A stretch of DNA of 64,000 bases, taken from Thuidium tamariscinum. Taxonomy: Eukaryota; Streptophyta; Bryopsida; Hypnales; Thuidiaceae. Location of the stretch: positions 30,519,501 to 30,583,500 of the forward strand of contig OX344749.2 in assembly GCA_947034885.2 (NCBI GenBank), read 5' to 3'. Position numbers and translations under genes: made by a program. Below the pieces are notes generated by a model. The model saw only the letters and a list, made by a program, of their open reading frames with translations. It made no database searches and was not told where the DNA came from. This document shows, piece by piece, positions 48,874 through 61,829 of this stretch (position 1 is its first letter; every line of letters starts with the position of its first letter).

Positions 48874-51631
48874 CATGAATATATTTGCATGTAGATATGT
48901 ATGTATCTATATCAACATCTATACATTTGTGTATATGTATTGTATTTTGATCAATGGTAGGAAAAAGAGGTTCTTAGTTTTTTCCAAAACTAATCAATGG
49001 TTGACTTTTTTCTATGTCGGGGAAGGGAGGTGGAAATTATTTTATTTTTATTTTGGTTTTAGTAATGGCGGAAGGCACACTAGTTAGAATGATTTAAAAA
49101 ATTTTGAAGATGTTCCAAATAGTTTGCTAATGATACCAATTGTTAAATTTAAAAAATTGATGCATATATAAATTTTTATATGATCAAATTTAGTCAATTT
49201 TAGCATTCTTTTATTCCTATTTGAAAATGTGTACAAATTTGAGAGAGTTTTTTATTTTTTTTAAATTTAAAAATTACTACATTTACCTTAGATTACAATA
49301 CTAAAATTCTTTTAGAAGGGATAAGAAAGCATTATCCATCTCCTTATAATTTATTTATTTTTGAACAACTGGGCAGGGCCCATTGCAGTAAGAACCAAAG
49401 AGTAAACATCTAGGCTAAGCAGCCAAAAACAGAACAAAAGTACAAGATCGATTTTTTTTCTTGAAAGCTAAATTTCTTACCTCTAAAGTTGTCCATCCAA
49501 AAATTTTATAACCTAAAAATCCAATAGTCAATATTTTTCAAAATCAATTCCTAAACAAAGTAGTCTTTACTTTTGTTCAATTAGTATTAAAAACTTAAAG
49601 TACATCCATATACAAAAGAATATCAAAGTGGGACAATTCATTGCAAATGCCAATTGGTAAAAAAGTTGATGGCCTTGAGGGGTTAAAGTTTTCATACTTC
49701 ATTGGCTCCTCCACCAATTGTAATTGGCCAATTGGGCTAGAAAGAACTATGGGACAATGCTCAAGAAGTTCCTTAACATAACCATCCAAGATATATTGGG
49801 GTCCCCCATTTTTTCCATCCATTTTGAGATAAGGTAAGGAGATCCTAATTGTGCCATAATTCAAAAGTCACCCTACTTTCTTATACCATTAATCCATAAA
49901 CCATTTAGGTATACATTTTGTGTCTGATGAATGGTAGGGAATCTTTTTGTCTAAGACAAAAGTACAACTATTCATCTTTGGAACTTCATGTGAAAAGGGG
50001 AGGTCTTATACAATATACTTAGTTTGATTTCCAATGAGTGCTTTTGAAAACCTATGGAAATTTGATTTCAACAAAAGAATTGAAGAATTGATTTCTATTT
50101 TATTCTATTCTATCCTTTATATTAAAATAGCAAAAATAGGAACTCTAACTTCAATTACATGCAAAAGTATGCCCATTGCTTTCTATGATTCCTAATATCA
50201 GTTCCAAAATGAAACTCTCATATGATTTGCTTATTTACCAAGGGTCTTCTAAAACCTCATTATAGGTGTAGTGTTGGAAGAGTTAAGATTGGTGCACTTT
50301 TGCTAATTTCATTGGTTACAGCATCTAGCTACCAATGTTTGTAACATTATTAATCTTGGAACAAGAAGGCCAATCTACTCCCACAAAGAGATTATATGGT
50401 CTTCAATCTTCTTAGTCTTAGTTAGCTTCAGTACGTTTTTTGTATCAGATGATTTTCTTCTTTAGATTGAATTTCTAAACTTGAATTGGTTTGTGGGAAT
50501 GAGTGACTGAGTGCATGGATGCATTTATACATCAATCCTAAGGTAAGAGGCTCAGAAATGGACCATCTAACAAGAAATGAAGGTCTATACAGAAATGTAA
50601 GAACTAGAAAAATATGGGGATAATTTTCATAGGAAAGTAGATTACGTACTATAGGAAGCCTTATTTTTCTAGAATTTTGTACCCTAGTTTCAATTACTTA
50701 TGATTTTATGAAGTGAAGGTGCACTAGGGAGGCAAAGTTGCTCAGAGGGTGCATCAATAATGGCACCTGATGAAGCTATGAACCAACCAAGTCAGTCTAA
50801 GACTTGTTTAACAGACATGCTGAAAATGATGGAAGTCATAGTGAACGATCATGCATGTGAATTCAATATCAGCCCATGCACATAGCCAACAAAGAACACC
50901 ATTTTCCTAGGAAAAAAGTTGTACAGAATTGAACATTCATTGGCTACTGCTGACAAAAATTTAATGCATTATTTATTGTGCATTCATTCTGTCTTATAAT
51001 AACTCAAAAATTACTTAAGGTATAAGATGGAATGTCACAATCTCATGTTTCACTGCCCTGGTGTCCTTGAACCATGCACATATAAGCCTCATTTACCACC
51101 ATTTATAGATTGCTCTATATTAAGAACTATGTGCACGATTTTAAATGCCTCTGTAGGGGTGGTTCTTAATGCCCAAACTGTTTTTGAGCCCTCTCCTATA
51201 CTTAATGATGTCCAACTTCCATGAAAAGATTGCTTTACTATAGTATGCATGTCAACGTCTGAGTTTGGGTACAAGGATCTTGGTCGAAGTGGTATTTGGT
51301 TGCCAGAACGGTGGCAGAGCGAGCTGCTTCAATTCTTGACTTGAATATATGAAGACATGGCTTGGTGCTCACCAATGATCTCAAAACTAATTCAGGAATC
51401 AGGATTTTTAGGCAAATGTTCATTTTTGAAAGATTTTTTAAATTTATACAAAGGGTATGAAAAAATTAAGTAGAAAATGAGCGAAATTTAGCCAGTTCTG
51501 GGATCACTGGTGCTCACTGGACTTTGCAAAGCACACAATTGACCACTTTTTTCAGGTACTTTGATTTAGTTAATCAAAGCCCCATGTTCTTGATGTGTAA
51601 GTTTTTATTGGTATGCATTTCAATCCCAGTA
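48874..51631. other. AT-rich intergenic DNA, no gene
   Basis: About 49926-50020 is a further copy of the dispersed unit seen three times at 16630-17190 (shared GACAAAAGTACAACTATTCATC-like and GTGAAAAGGGGAGGTCTT-like text). Nothing else was recognised. Confidence 0.4.
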
Positions 51632-51906
51632 AGGTAGGTACACCCAAAATGGCACCTGACCTTAAAGCGCCTTGTACAACGTGCATACATTTTCAAAATC
51701 AGTCATGTACCCAGACTGTAGATGGCGCTTTCAAAAACACACTTTGACTGTTAATAACTTTTGCATATGGTATCCAAATCCACTGTTCTTTGGTGCGTTG
51801 GAACATGCTTTCACTCAGCAACAAGATTGTAAAAAAAAATCTGAACAGCATAATAACATGAACTAGGCACAGTATGAAAAACTGGCGCTTTTGGGTGTAC
51901 CTACCT
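51632..51906. mobile_element. TA-flanked MITE, family B, copy 3 (275 bp)
   Basis: Ends AGGTAGGTACACCCAAAATG and GCTTTTGGGTGTACCTACCT are flanked by TA at 51630-51631 and 51907-51908. Same orientation as the copy at 41755 and opposite to that at 377. Confidence 0.85.
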
Positions 51907-51939
51907 TATATCTTATCAATCGTTGCTCTGTAAAATCAG

Positions 51940-52620
51940 AACTGGAAATAAGCGCGGACCGTAGTTGCATTGTAGAACGGAGATTGAGGAGTTCTCGCTT
52001 TCCAGCACGAAACAAGTTTCTATGCCAGCGATTCTAGCTCAGCATCATATATGAGAGACCTGTTACAGTACTGTACAACGGAGGTCACACAAGACGTTGA
52101 CAAGGAACCAGAAGAAACGCAACATTGGTAAGTACGAAGGACAAAACCTGTCCACAAAACTCGAATCAGAACTATTCGACCGTTCCTGGTAACCATGCCG
52201 TGGAGGTTGGAGATCGAGATGGTGACAATGGACCACGGCGGAACAAATCAGGGCGGCCTGGGCGATGATTGTCGGAGAACGGATGATCGATCTTCAAGTG
52301 GCATGGCTCTTGCGAGAGAAGCTCAGCGACCGTGTGGATGACGGTGATATCAAGAAAGAGTATGAACCAGGATTAGGGAATTATTGCAAAGCTCACTCGA
52401 CGTAGCTGCTTCACGCAACATCGTTTCCGGGATCCCAAGATGCGGAATCCTGTTCTTTGGAGAACTTTTCCGAAGCAGGTGCTGCTTCATGTTTTCTGCA
52501 GAGTCTCTCGAGGGAGTGGAGGAGAAAGATGATCGACTACTGTGAACTCCGACATGAACGTACCAAGCATGTGACGAAGCGAGACCCATCATGGTTGCAG
52601 GTTTCTCAAGCAAGGTTGTT
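51940..52620 (+). other. GC-richer island, possible unrecognised transcript
   Basis: The sequence changes from AT-rich flanks to gene-like composition. A strong donor-like site (ACATTG|GTAAGTACG) occurs near 52125-52135. An ATG near 52196 opens about 48 codons, and a second open run follows from about 52388 to 52550. No domain is recognised and the pieces do not join in an obvious spliced frame. It could be a small non-coding or decayed gene. Confidence 0.3.
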
Positions 52621-54884
52621 AAATGCATGAGGGTTTTCTTGTACAGAATTTTTCATAACAGTATGTGATCTGAGCACACATGAGCCCTTTTTTCCTACCG
52701 TTTGCATCCAGGAATGGTCGATGGAATGATGTGGGTGTATTAAATGGTGCTTCAAATGATCTGTTTTGACTTGGCATGGAGACCTAGTGCTCTTACACAT
52801 GGGAGTATAGTAACATTCACAAGACTTTCAAAGGCATAAGCTCAACTCGAAGAGTGTGACTTTGTTGAAGGAAAACTACAGCGTTGTGATGAAATGGGTC
52901 CTTCTACACTTGGAAGGACTCTAAGTTTATGTTGCACAAGAACACATGCAATGGTGAGTTTTTTCCCATGGAAGGTTATTGCATCACCAAGTATCATGTC
53001 CAAACTAATGCCAAGGATTGGCTATAAGAGAAGTCATACTCATGCTCTCTAAAAGAATATCTTTGGAAGAATTTAGAATTCACTCCATGTAGACTTTAAA
53101 AGCATGTGAAAGCTTCTTGATGGTGTTTCCATACTCTTTTGGCAAGTTTGGGCATTTTTGGCTTCTAAACTTGTCTATTAAAGAGTGGAATAGACTTTTG
53201 AGGGGCAAGAGTGATAGGACTTCAATTTGTCGGGCTTTTTGGAATGTTCTACTGTAGTGGATTGTATATGTTCAAATGTATAAAGTAAGATGGTACTCCT
53301 AGTTTCAACTTCATCATAGATAAAGTATACATATCCTAATATATTGGTCTAATTTTGATAGTATATGCATGTCTTTGTGATTTGTTATACTTTTCTTTTT
53401 TGTAGCTAATGAATGTAAAAGTCAACTTGTTGAGGACAATGGATTTTCCTTCTTTCACCCAATAAGTGCTGCAATTGAGTTAGGATAGAAGATTCCAAGG
53501 CTCTACTTAAAATACTTTAAACTCTACATCTCCATGAGTTCCTACTCATGGCTTCTTTGACAAAAGGCTTCAATGACTTTTTTGATAAATTGCAAAACTA
53601 GGTCTTTTCAAAGCACTTATTGTAGGAAGTTGTGCTCATGAACACCAATGATAGGTATTCTTTTGAATTCTATCATTTCAAATAGTTTAGTCCGATGAAC
53701 TTTGCCATAGAGCTTCTATGACAAAGCTTTTGTTTGAGCCAATTTTAGCATTCACCTTTTGTCAATAAGCCTTGCCTATCTATCTTTCCATAGTTTTATT
53801 GCCTTGCTCTATGATTTGAATTGAATCCTCTCCACGTTCATTTCAATTAATTATTACAAAAGCCTAAGTATCATTTCAATGCTTAAGTGCTTAATTATTT
53901 ACAATAGACATGTTTTAATGCAAAAATGGTCATCTTGATCCTCAATTTGGAGTCATAACCATTTCATGAAGAAAACAAATAATTATATTATCAAATGTCA
54001 CAACAATGGCATTCACACATTTATGCAAGAAATGATAGCCTCAACCAAAAGTAAGAGAGTCCTACTACAAAAGAAGGAAAATGCATTGATTGAATACAAA
54101 GTTGAATTTTTAGTACAACTGTCATTACAACTTTCAAGTATTTGATCAATTTTCCATACAAAGCCCAAATCAAAGTGACTTGTTAAGATGAATTTGAATT
54201 CCATTCAAATTCAAATTCTGGGACCATGTTTTGATGGTTGCTTGCACATTGACATTGTGTGCATATCTTGACAGCATAAGGAACTAAGGATAAAGGTGGT
54301 CTGAAAATTGCAGAGTATAATGATCAATTTTAAACAGAAGATGTCAAACATGATCCTGGATGACAACCATAATTATGATCAGGTCTATTAGTAGAGTAAC
54401 TAGTTAAAAATCTAGTCAATCTCAATTCATTCTATTCTACGGCTCAATGTTTGATGGATTAAAATCTTCAATCCCTTTGAAGCCGTAAGGCTAAATTACA
54501 CTGCTATGATATGGGGATGAGCACCAATCAGTTTTAAATACACTTCTATGACAACAAATCGGACTTAAGAAGATTCTTTTACGAGTTTTGGAACAAGATT
54601 CTGAGACCCTCGTTGCCTAATGTTATTGCACCTAATCGTGACCAGATAATCTCAAGACAGAATGACAAAAACATCCAAAATAGAGGCAAGTAATCCCATC
54701 CACGGAAAGAATGATATACGGTATTGACACTTCTATTACAGCTCTCCCCAAGATGGGTGATGCATCTGACGCATTCTTCAATTCTCCGATGTACTGCCTA
54801 CAATCTCCAAAGATCGTAACAGGCAGTCATGTGCTAAACAAATCAGCTATAGCTGCAATTCTGCACGCTAGTACTTGCTCACTG
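52621..54884. other. AT-rich DNA between the island and the E2F gene
   Basis: No gene or bounded repeat was seen. The part nearest 54884 should hold the E2F gene's 3' untranslated region (that gene reads right to left), but no poly(A) signal was placed. Confidence 0.35.
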
Positions 54885-57800
54885 TTATGACGGACTCTGT
54901 GGAGTACTAGGGCGAGGAGCAGGGGGCGGAGTTTCGAAGCACGGTGGGTTCGTCATCGAAGCTGCTTGCAGGTACCATGACTTCCATGACTCCATGTAAT
55001 GTGCAAACATCTGGTTGATAGCTGCTCAAACAATATGCCAAGTTAGAAATAGAGACATTACAGTTGACAAGGGGAACACTGATGACTTTGAGTGGATATA
55101 CAGATTGACCCTTGGCGGGGTGATAGGCATGAAACTTGAATGAATACATTGCACGTAGCATGTGCATAAACTTACTCTCATTTTGGTATTGCATAGCAGC
55201 AGCGGCTGCAACTCCATTCTCTGTCCTGTCCTGGGCCCGCACCGGTCCCGACCCAAGAAGTTGCTCTGGCGTTGTAACCCCTGGTGCTGGGAAAGGAAAT
55301 CCAGCAGCGGCAGCAGCAGCAAGGTGGGGATGCATTGGAAAGGGAGGAGGGAAGAAAGGGCCAAATAAAGCACCGGGAGGCCTGAATGGATAGACGTTGT
55401 CAAGAGATCCCCGGGATAGACATGTACAAGCACTTCTCACACTTGAAGGCATCATCGCTGGAGAGCCTGTTCCAGGGCTTTGGCTGGAAACTGGCGGGCA
55501 TCCGCCTGGGGTGCAAGTAGGTGAGTTCATGTCAGTGGAGTTAGCTGGGTTTGAAGAGCCTGCGTGATCACAACAGTGCCACGAGGGAGTGACGGGGACT
55601 ACGTGCATATGAACGCTTTCACCCCACTCTCTCCAACCACCTGCGTCAATTGCAGCACAATTCATTTACTCAGTGACAATTACAACTGCAATTCAGCACA
55701 GTAGACAGCGACAGGAACAGATTCTATCAGAAATTCAATGCTCAATACACGGTTCCTACTTTAAATGATGCTCCAGAAGTATCAGCTTCTACTCCAGCAG
55801 TGGCAACAACATTACGAGTGAGATGTTGGACGTGCCTACGGACCTCAAAACTGTAAAACCCTTAGGACTAGTCTTCAGGAAGCAAATACCTCTCGTTTCC
55901 ACAGCAAGTAAACACATTAAACCCTCAACTCTGATGCAAAAGCCAACACAAATTGCGTGAATGTGAATATCATTACCCGTGGATCTCACAGGCGTTCCAT
56001 TTGCAGCCGTGTTCGCGGGTGCTGAAGGAGAATCAGATCCATCATGAGGTGAGCCTGTTAAGCTCAAAGTTCTCGGATCAGACTGAGGGGAGTCAGCTTG
56101 AGAAGCACGTGGATAAAGTGGCACAGGTTTGTTGATAGAGTCCCTGGAATATGGAGTCATTATGTTAGGGTCTCTCGGCTGCAAAGGCTTTAAGGCTATT
56201 CGCTTTGTCGAATTGAGCTCCAATCTCGGAGCATCCATTCCCGATCGTTTGAGGCCTCGTTTGGCTTTGTCGCCTAAAAGAGAGCTGCCCCTAGGATTTG
56301 GGCTCGCATTTTCGCTCTGGAACTGGGTCCCTGAAATCCTCATGCGAGTAGCAGGACCAACTAGGTCTTCTTTTGTGCCTAGCCACCTAAATGCAGGTTT
56401 TCGGTTCTCCGCCATGTGTGTCTGCAAGGTTCAAGCCGTGTTTCAATTTAGTACAAATATGTAAGTGCGCTGCATCGGAATAAACGACCCTGAAACATGG
56501 AAAAGACGTTGATGATACATCAATAAGACCCAATTTTGAGGTCACAGCATCTCACAATTTTTGAAGGAAGTACAAAAAATGAAAAATAAAAACGGGAAAA
56601 GGCACAATTGAGAACATGAAAACATCAATCAAACAACGTAATCACATGTATCTCGTCCAGACAGTCGAGAGGTAACCTTCTCAATCAGCTGTAGCGATGA
56701 AAGGATGTTCGCAATATCATACAATCGCCTCACTTTGGCTGTCATTGAGGAAACTCGAACGTTAGTGCAAAGATAGGCAGACAGGAGTGAAGATCAATTA
56801 CGAGATTCCTAATTCCCTCACATTTTCTTTTACTGAGAGCACTACAAAAAAATGTGTAACATACTCTTAAGTTTGGAGGCATCTTTACAATCGCCAAGCA
56901 ACAACTGGGCTGCGTCTTCGAGAGAAACAACTTGCGTCTGCAGAAGCAACACCAGAAATTAAGACCAACTACTGACTTCCGAGCTAAATGAGATCCGCTA
57001 TCCGAGTCTGATAAGGCAATTCACGTAAAAAAAGAACATCTGACAATATATGTACCTGGGACACCAGAAAGAGCTGAACAAACTTCTGGCTAAGGAGGCC
57101 CAGTGACTTCTCACGCCGGCAGTCTGAAAGGACAAATCCGAAGTCAGTATCAGTTATCCGAGTGCATGAAAATGGGATAGCTGCATAGGTCGTCAAGAGA
57201 GGATCACAATACAGTATCGAGCATTCAGACTGGAATTTCGGTCACCGTCCAAACTACGCAAGGCACAGCTAACGAATGAATCATCTTGATACCTGCTTTT
57301 GCTTTAGGAGCTGTGCTTTTCTGTGACTGAACTGAAGCATATCCTTCTGATTCTTGAGAAGGTAAGATTTTTCTTTCATCATCTTCGTCATCTGAAAATC
57401 TACAGCTCTGCACGGTAATGATCCACTTCAGTAAAATATGTGCAAGGCAATACGTTATGTGTCCTCCTTACTCAAAAGGGTTAAAAATGAGTGCTTCTCA
57501 GGAATCAGTAGAAGTAATCCTCAACTATACCGGGAGCACTGACAACATGAAACCAGAGACTAGCAAAACAAAGAATGAAAACTATCACCAACTAGAAAAA
57601 TATCTATCCTTCGATTCCGCCTGCAGTGGAAACTGACAATCTATTTCCGTAACCACAAATTCCACGACTACGTGGTGGAACGTACATCAGGCTCATTGAT
57701 CGACTCCCTTTCATCGATAGTCGTGCTATTCGCAAACTCCCCTAATCCGTAGTCACGTAAAGCTGCTTCCTGCAATGCAGACATCAGCAGGATAAGCGTC

Positions 57801-59470
57801 ACAGTAGACTCCTGTAATTCAAATGAGACTAAGCTGACTTAGATCCCTCGACAGATAGAGCAAGATGCTGCAAGCCAATGTGTATATCAAACTCAAAACC
57901 ATGTAGAAGTCAGCACAGACAGGAACATCAATGAGGCTATCATACCTTCATGGTTTGAAGGGCTTGAGGCAACCTTGTGGATCCATACCATGTGTACCGG
58001 TTCTTAGCTTTTCGAATAAGAATCTGCGCATGAAGCATTACGTTTAAAATTCACAAACGCAAAACTCAGACTCCAAGCAGCAGTCCCTTGAATGCTAGAT
58101 TACAAATTGCCGGTATCACATTCGCCAATATCGACCCAAATTATCATCTAAGCGCATGATATTCAGATCCATCACGGAGAGACAGACCAGATTCGGACAG
58201 TTTACAGAAGACCAACACACCTCTATACTTTCAAGAACATTCACAATGTCATAAATACGCCTCCTTTCGACGCCTAAACTGCTTGCAGCTTCGTCGAGGC
58301 TGATGCATTTTCCTTCTTCTGCCCCATACAGGTTCAAAAAGCTGCACAACAACAACTACCTGATCAGTATTCGGAACTTCTTTAAAAATCTCTCATTTCA
58401 GGACAAAACCCCTAAACCATATGAACGGAAAGACATCTTAACTACATTACTTGCACGAATGCTACAATTCGAATTCGTGTTACAAACACTAAAACTTGGC
58501 AATCCTTGCGCCAATGAGAATCACCATGAGTGGCATTTACGAAAGTCATCGCATTCTCATGAAAAGCTGTAAAAAAATACTCGGGTCATGGAGCCCCTCT
58601 GACAGCGTTCACATCACATGGTTAAGTACTGGAAGATATGTTGTATCGATAAAGTCTTCGCTTAAGGCAGCTAGGAGTCTGTAGAAGCTAGGACCTCTAA
58701 TGATGAAATTCTAGAGTTAATAACAGAAGAATATCAAAGATGCAGCACACGCGTATTGCTCGCCATCCACTGCAATCTTGAAACCAGATCCATGTTTCAT
58801 AAGAAAAGCCTCATATCCTTTGGCAAAAAAGAATTCCCGAAGTCCTTGATATGTAGGACACTTGACCTATACCCTCTCTAATGACGGGGGGACCAGTGGG
58901 CCCCTCGCACATATGTTTATATCTTGAAAAGTAAACGGAATCCAATCAAATGAGTACACAATAGGACAGCTTCACAGAGTATACAGGGAATTTGGTGTCT
59001 TTAGAGAGGGTCGATGTATCCACGTGCTACCGAAACCTAAGGCAAGAAGAACGAACCACGCTGTCAAAGATTCTGTAATGTGTATCAGCTCTCAAGTGAA
59101 GAACTCACTTTTCACAGAGAAGGCCCAAGGATTTGTCTTTGCGATTGTAAGAGGAGTGAACGCGAGTATCAGCATCGGATTGCAGGTGATTCTCAGCATC
59201 AACGGACGGCGACATGCTGTGCATAGACTCATCAAACACTTCATACGGCCTGCTCGTCGGCCTCTGGACACTACTGCTTCCTCCCCTCTGGTGCACCCGA
59301 TTCTCCTTCCCGCTCAGAGAATCCGAATTCTGGAACACCCTCCCCCTAGCGGTGTTCACATCGGTCCGCGTATTCGGCGTGAGCGGAGGCATTCTGTCCC
59401 CGTGCGCGAAAGCCCGGCTCTGCAACGGACTCTGCCGAGGATGCTTCGTGAGTGGCGACGAAGAATCCAT
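54885..59470 (-). CDS. Atypical E2F transcription factor (DEL / E2F7-8 type), 11 exons, 669 aa
   Basis: Nuclear repressor family with two tandem E2F DNA-binding domains and no DP-dimerisation need; plant members restrain cell-cycle and endocycle genes. Exons in reading order: 59470-59109, 58341-58221, 58023-57946, 57769-57686, 57407-57293, 57123-57056, 56937-56865, 56738-56677, 56421-55977, 55640-55176, 55021-54885; all in frame with GT-AG introns. Domain 1 is about 106-175 ([21 protein letters not shown] at 147-152, then KNRYTWYG). Domain 2 is about 254-336 ([23 protein letters not shown] at 303-308, RKPAFRWLG). The C-terminal half is long, Pro/Ser-rich, with a basic [10 protein letters not shown] stretch and an Ala run, and ends with an [16 protein letters not shown] segment before TAA. 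Larger than Arabidopsis DEL proteins (about 400 aa). The start is the ATG at 59470, since an in-frame stop lies six codons upstream. An E2F site sits in its promoter. Confidence 0.92.
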
Positions 59471-59595
59471 GCCGACCACTAACCCTCAGTAACTCCCTCC
59501 CTCTTACCAAAACCTACACATCGAGATCCCAGCACATTCTCACGGGATCCAACTCACAATCTTTAACCTCGCTTCCTCACTTTGAAATTCCAAGC

Positions 59596-59603
59596 GCGGG
59601 AAA
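59596..59603 (-). promoter_or_regulatory. Consensus E2F-binding site upstream of the E2F gene
   Basis: GCGGGAAA on the plus strand reads TTTCCCGC on the gene's strand, a perfect TTTSSCGC match. It is about 125 bp upstream of the ATG. It suggests control by E2F activators or feedback by the encoded repressor. A weaker related word, TTCGCGCGG, is at 60300-60308. Confidence 0.65.
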
Positions 59604-59917
59604 TCGTCTCTAATACCGAAACTAATTCTCCTCACCAACCTGTACCCTAACCATCCGAAACTCAAAAAACCTCCACACACTCAAATTCGATTCCCACACG
59701 ATCCTCACATATCCAACAGAACGCAACTATCCTCCCTCTCTCGTTCCAATTGCTCCCTCTCAAATACGAGTCACAACCAGAAACAACTCAGAAGCCAAAC
59801 CAAAGCTCAACCCTACAAAGCAGCGACTACAGGAACTACTAGAGGTTCGCGGAAAAGGCAAATGGCAGGGAGACGAGAAGAGATGAGGCGTGCGAGTGAA
59901 GAGCAGATGGGGAGGTT

Positions 59918-60139
59918 ATGGCAGGAGAAGTAGAGCAGGTGCTGCAGGAACGCATGGCGGGAAGGAAGCTGCGACCATGGCGGCAAGTGCAGCAAATGTT
60001 GTTGAAAATATACAAAGCACAAGGCCTGCTGCTGTTCCGCAAAGAGATCGGCCGCAGCTTCCACACAGAAGACATCACATCGATCCCACTACTGGGAGGA
60101 ATGGAATTCATGCGTGCCACTGGCTCACATCCACCCTGA
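59918..60139 (+). CDS. Doubtful small ORF (73 aa) in the divergent GC-rich region
   Basis: It starts MAGEVEQVLQERMAGRK, is rich in Arg, Gln and Leu, and ends HPP-stop. Upstream it is closed by an in-frame stop near 59897. It runs divergently from the E2F gene with a gap of about 450 bp. No domain is recognised, and the overlapping frames on both strands are also open because the region is GC-rich. It may be chance, a 5' exon of a lost gene, or a real small gene sharing the promoter. Confidence 0.2.
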   Translation: MAGEVEQVLQERMAGRKLRPWRQVQQMLLKIYKAQGLLLFRKEIGRSFHTEDITSIPLLGGMEFMRATGSHPP

Positions 60140-60315
60140 CTGAGTTTACCATCCACCCAAAACTGCACCAATGCACGTTCTACCAAAACATGGCGCCCAT
60201 TTTCGGGGCGTGTCTGCTCGCCCCTCGCTTCCGGTTCAAATTGGGAGAGACGACGAAACCCTTGTTCTCGTCCGACGGAACCCTCGGTGTCGTTCGTCCT
60301 TCGCGCGGGTTCTTT

Positions 60316-60397
60316 GTTCGTTCGTGAGTGGGAGGTTCGTTCGTCGAGTTGGGGGTCGTTCGACGATTTAGGGGTTCGTTCGTCGGTGTTCGTTCGT
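60316..60397 (+). repeat. Four copies of GTTCGTTCGT upstream of the E2F gene
   Basis: Exact 10-mers at 60316, 60335, 60374 and 60388, with related TCGTTCG words between. It lies at the outer edge of the GC-rich region, about 0.85 kb before the E2F start codon. It could be a binding-site cluster or a simple-sequence expansion. Confidence 0.6.
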
Positions 60398-60449
60398 GAG
60401 GCGGGGGAGGGTATCAAAGGCCACATGGGCCTTGCCAGACAAAAGCGCA

Positions 60450-61829
60450 ATCAATGTCCTTTTGATTATGTTGATTTTTCTTCCAATTATAATTTTATAG
60501 CACCATATTCCTTATTTGGGGTGGCCATTTGGAGGGAAAACAAATTGAATTTTCAATTTCAATTTAAGGTTAAATTGAATTGACCGGGGTTTTGTTTGTT
60601 TGATGGTTTGCCACTCTGTTTGTCAGTGTCCAGTTGAGTTAAATATATGACTGGATTTTGTTCATTCACTTAAGCTTACTGGATTGGAATATTTCAGTAT
60701 AGTGCAAACAGTGTGACTTTGAAAATGTTAGAAGATCCTTTGGTTGCTGTGTACTGTTTCCTTTGCAATGGAAATTGTCCATGTGTTTAAAAAAATAAAA
60801 AATAAAAAATAAATGTTAGAAGATAACTACACCCAAAATGTGTCCAAATATTTCTCAACAATTCAGCATAATTCCCACTATTCTATTAAAAATAGTTTTG
60901 TGGGGTCTTGGTGGTAGTCAATAAGAAATTCTACACTAGAATGTATTCTTTAGATACCATGTCAACAAATTGTAAAATTTTCAAGTTGTTGAAAAATAGG
61001 TGTAGTATGTAAATGGGGTCCCAGTCTCTCTTGACTAGAGGTCATTTATTTTAGGCAAGAACCTATTGGGGGATAGAAAGGGATTATATTTAGATGTAGT
61101 ATTGAGTGTTTGGATAGCAAAGGATCAAGAAAATTACTCCTCATTGGCATAGATGTTTTTGTGGGTTGCTTTTTAGAAGACATTTTTGGTCCTATAAAGC
61201 ACTTGTAAAATATGATATTCCTAAAAACATAAGACAATGAGAACTCTATAAAATAGGAATGTTTAAATAACTTTGGGTTAAACTTGACCTAATCATTTTT
61301 TGAAACCTTTCCATCTTTTTTGTGGATTTTAAATAATAATGTCTTGTAGTATAGCTTACAAAACACGTGTATTAGAGAAATACAAGATATTTTAGATCCC
61401 AAGTTGTTCTCTTAGATTGTTATTATTGTATGCCAAAACAATTGATCAAGTTGACAAAAAGGTAAAATTTCAAAATCTATGTTGCATTTGCATTCTTTAA
61501 CTTTTGATTAAATTGTTGTTGAGAATAATTATGATGTTATTTAGTAGAAATTGTCATTCTCAATCAAATAAAAAAGAGTAGTTTATTGGAATAAGGAAAT
61601 TAATAGGATTATTATTTATGAAACTAAAGAAAGGACAAAAATAGCAATGAAAAAAGGTTTGAACAACTCAGTTTGATTTTTTTTATATGAAATGAAATGA
61701 AATATTTAAAGAAGTACAATAAGAGAAGGAAATGAAAAAAAAATCAAAATCACTATATTTTAGTAAGTTTAGAAAACTATAGTTTGGATAGCTATAAGGG
61801 AAAACTTTATAACATTAGATGAGATTTGA
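60450..61829. other. AT-rich intergenic DNA, no gene
   Basis: The composition drops sharply after the E2F promoter. About 60829-60990 has weak likeness to the family C MITE (CCCAAAATGTGTCCA, AATTCAGCATA), but no clear ends. Nothing else was recognised. Confidence 0.35.

Noticed and set aside
59471..59479. Start of the E2F protein three codons upstream (GTG at 59479)
   Set aside because: It is not an ATG. The first ATG in frame is at 59470, and an in-frame stop lies just upstream.
59839..60450. 203-codon minus-strand frame upstream of the E2F gene
   Set aside because: The region is GC-rich with few stops in several frames. The sequence is repetitive (Arg-Thr-Asn words from the GTTCGTTCGT repeats) and has no domain.
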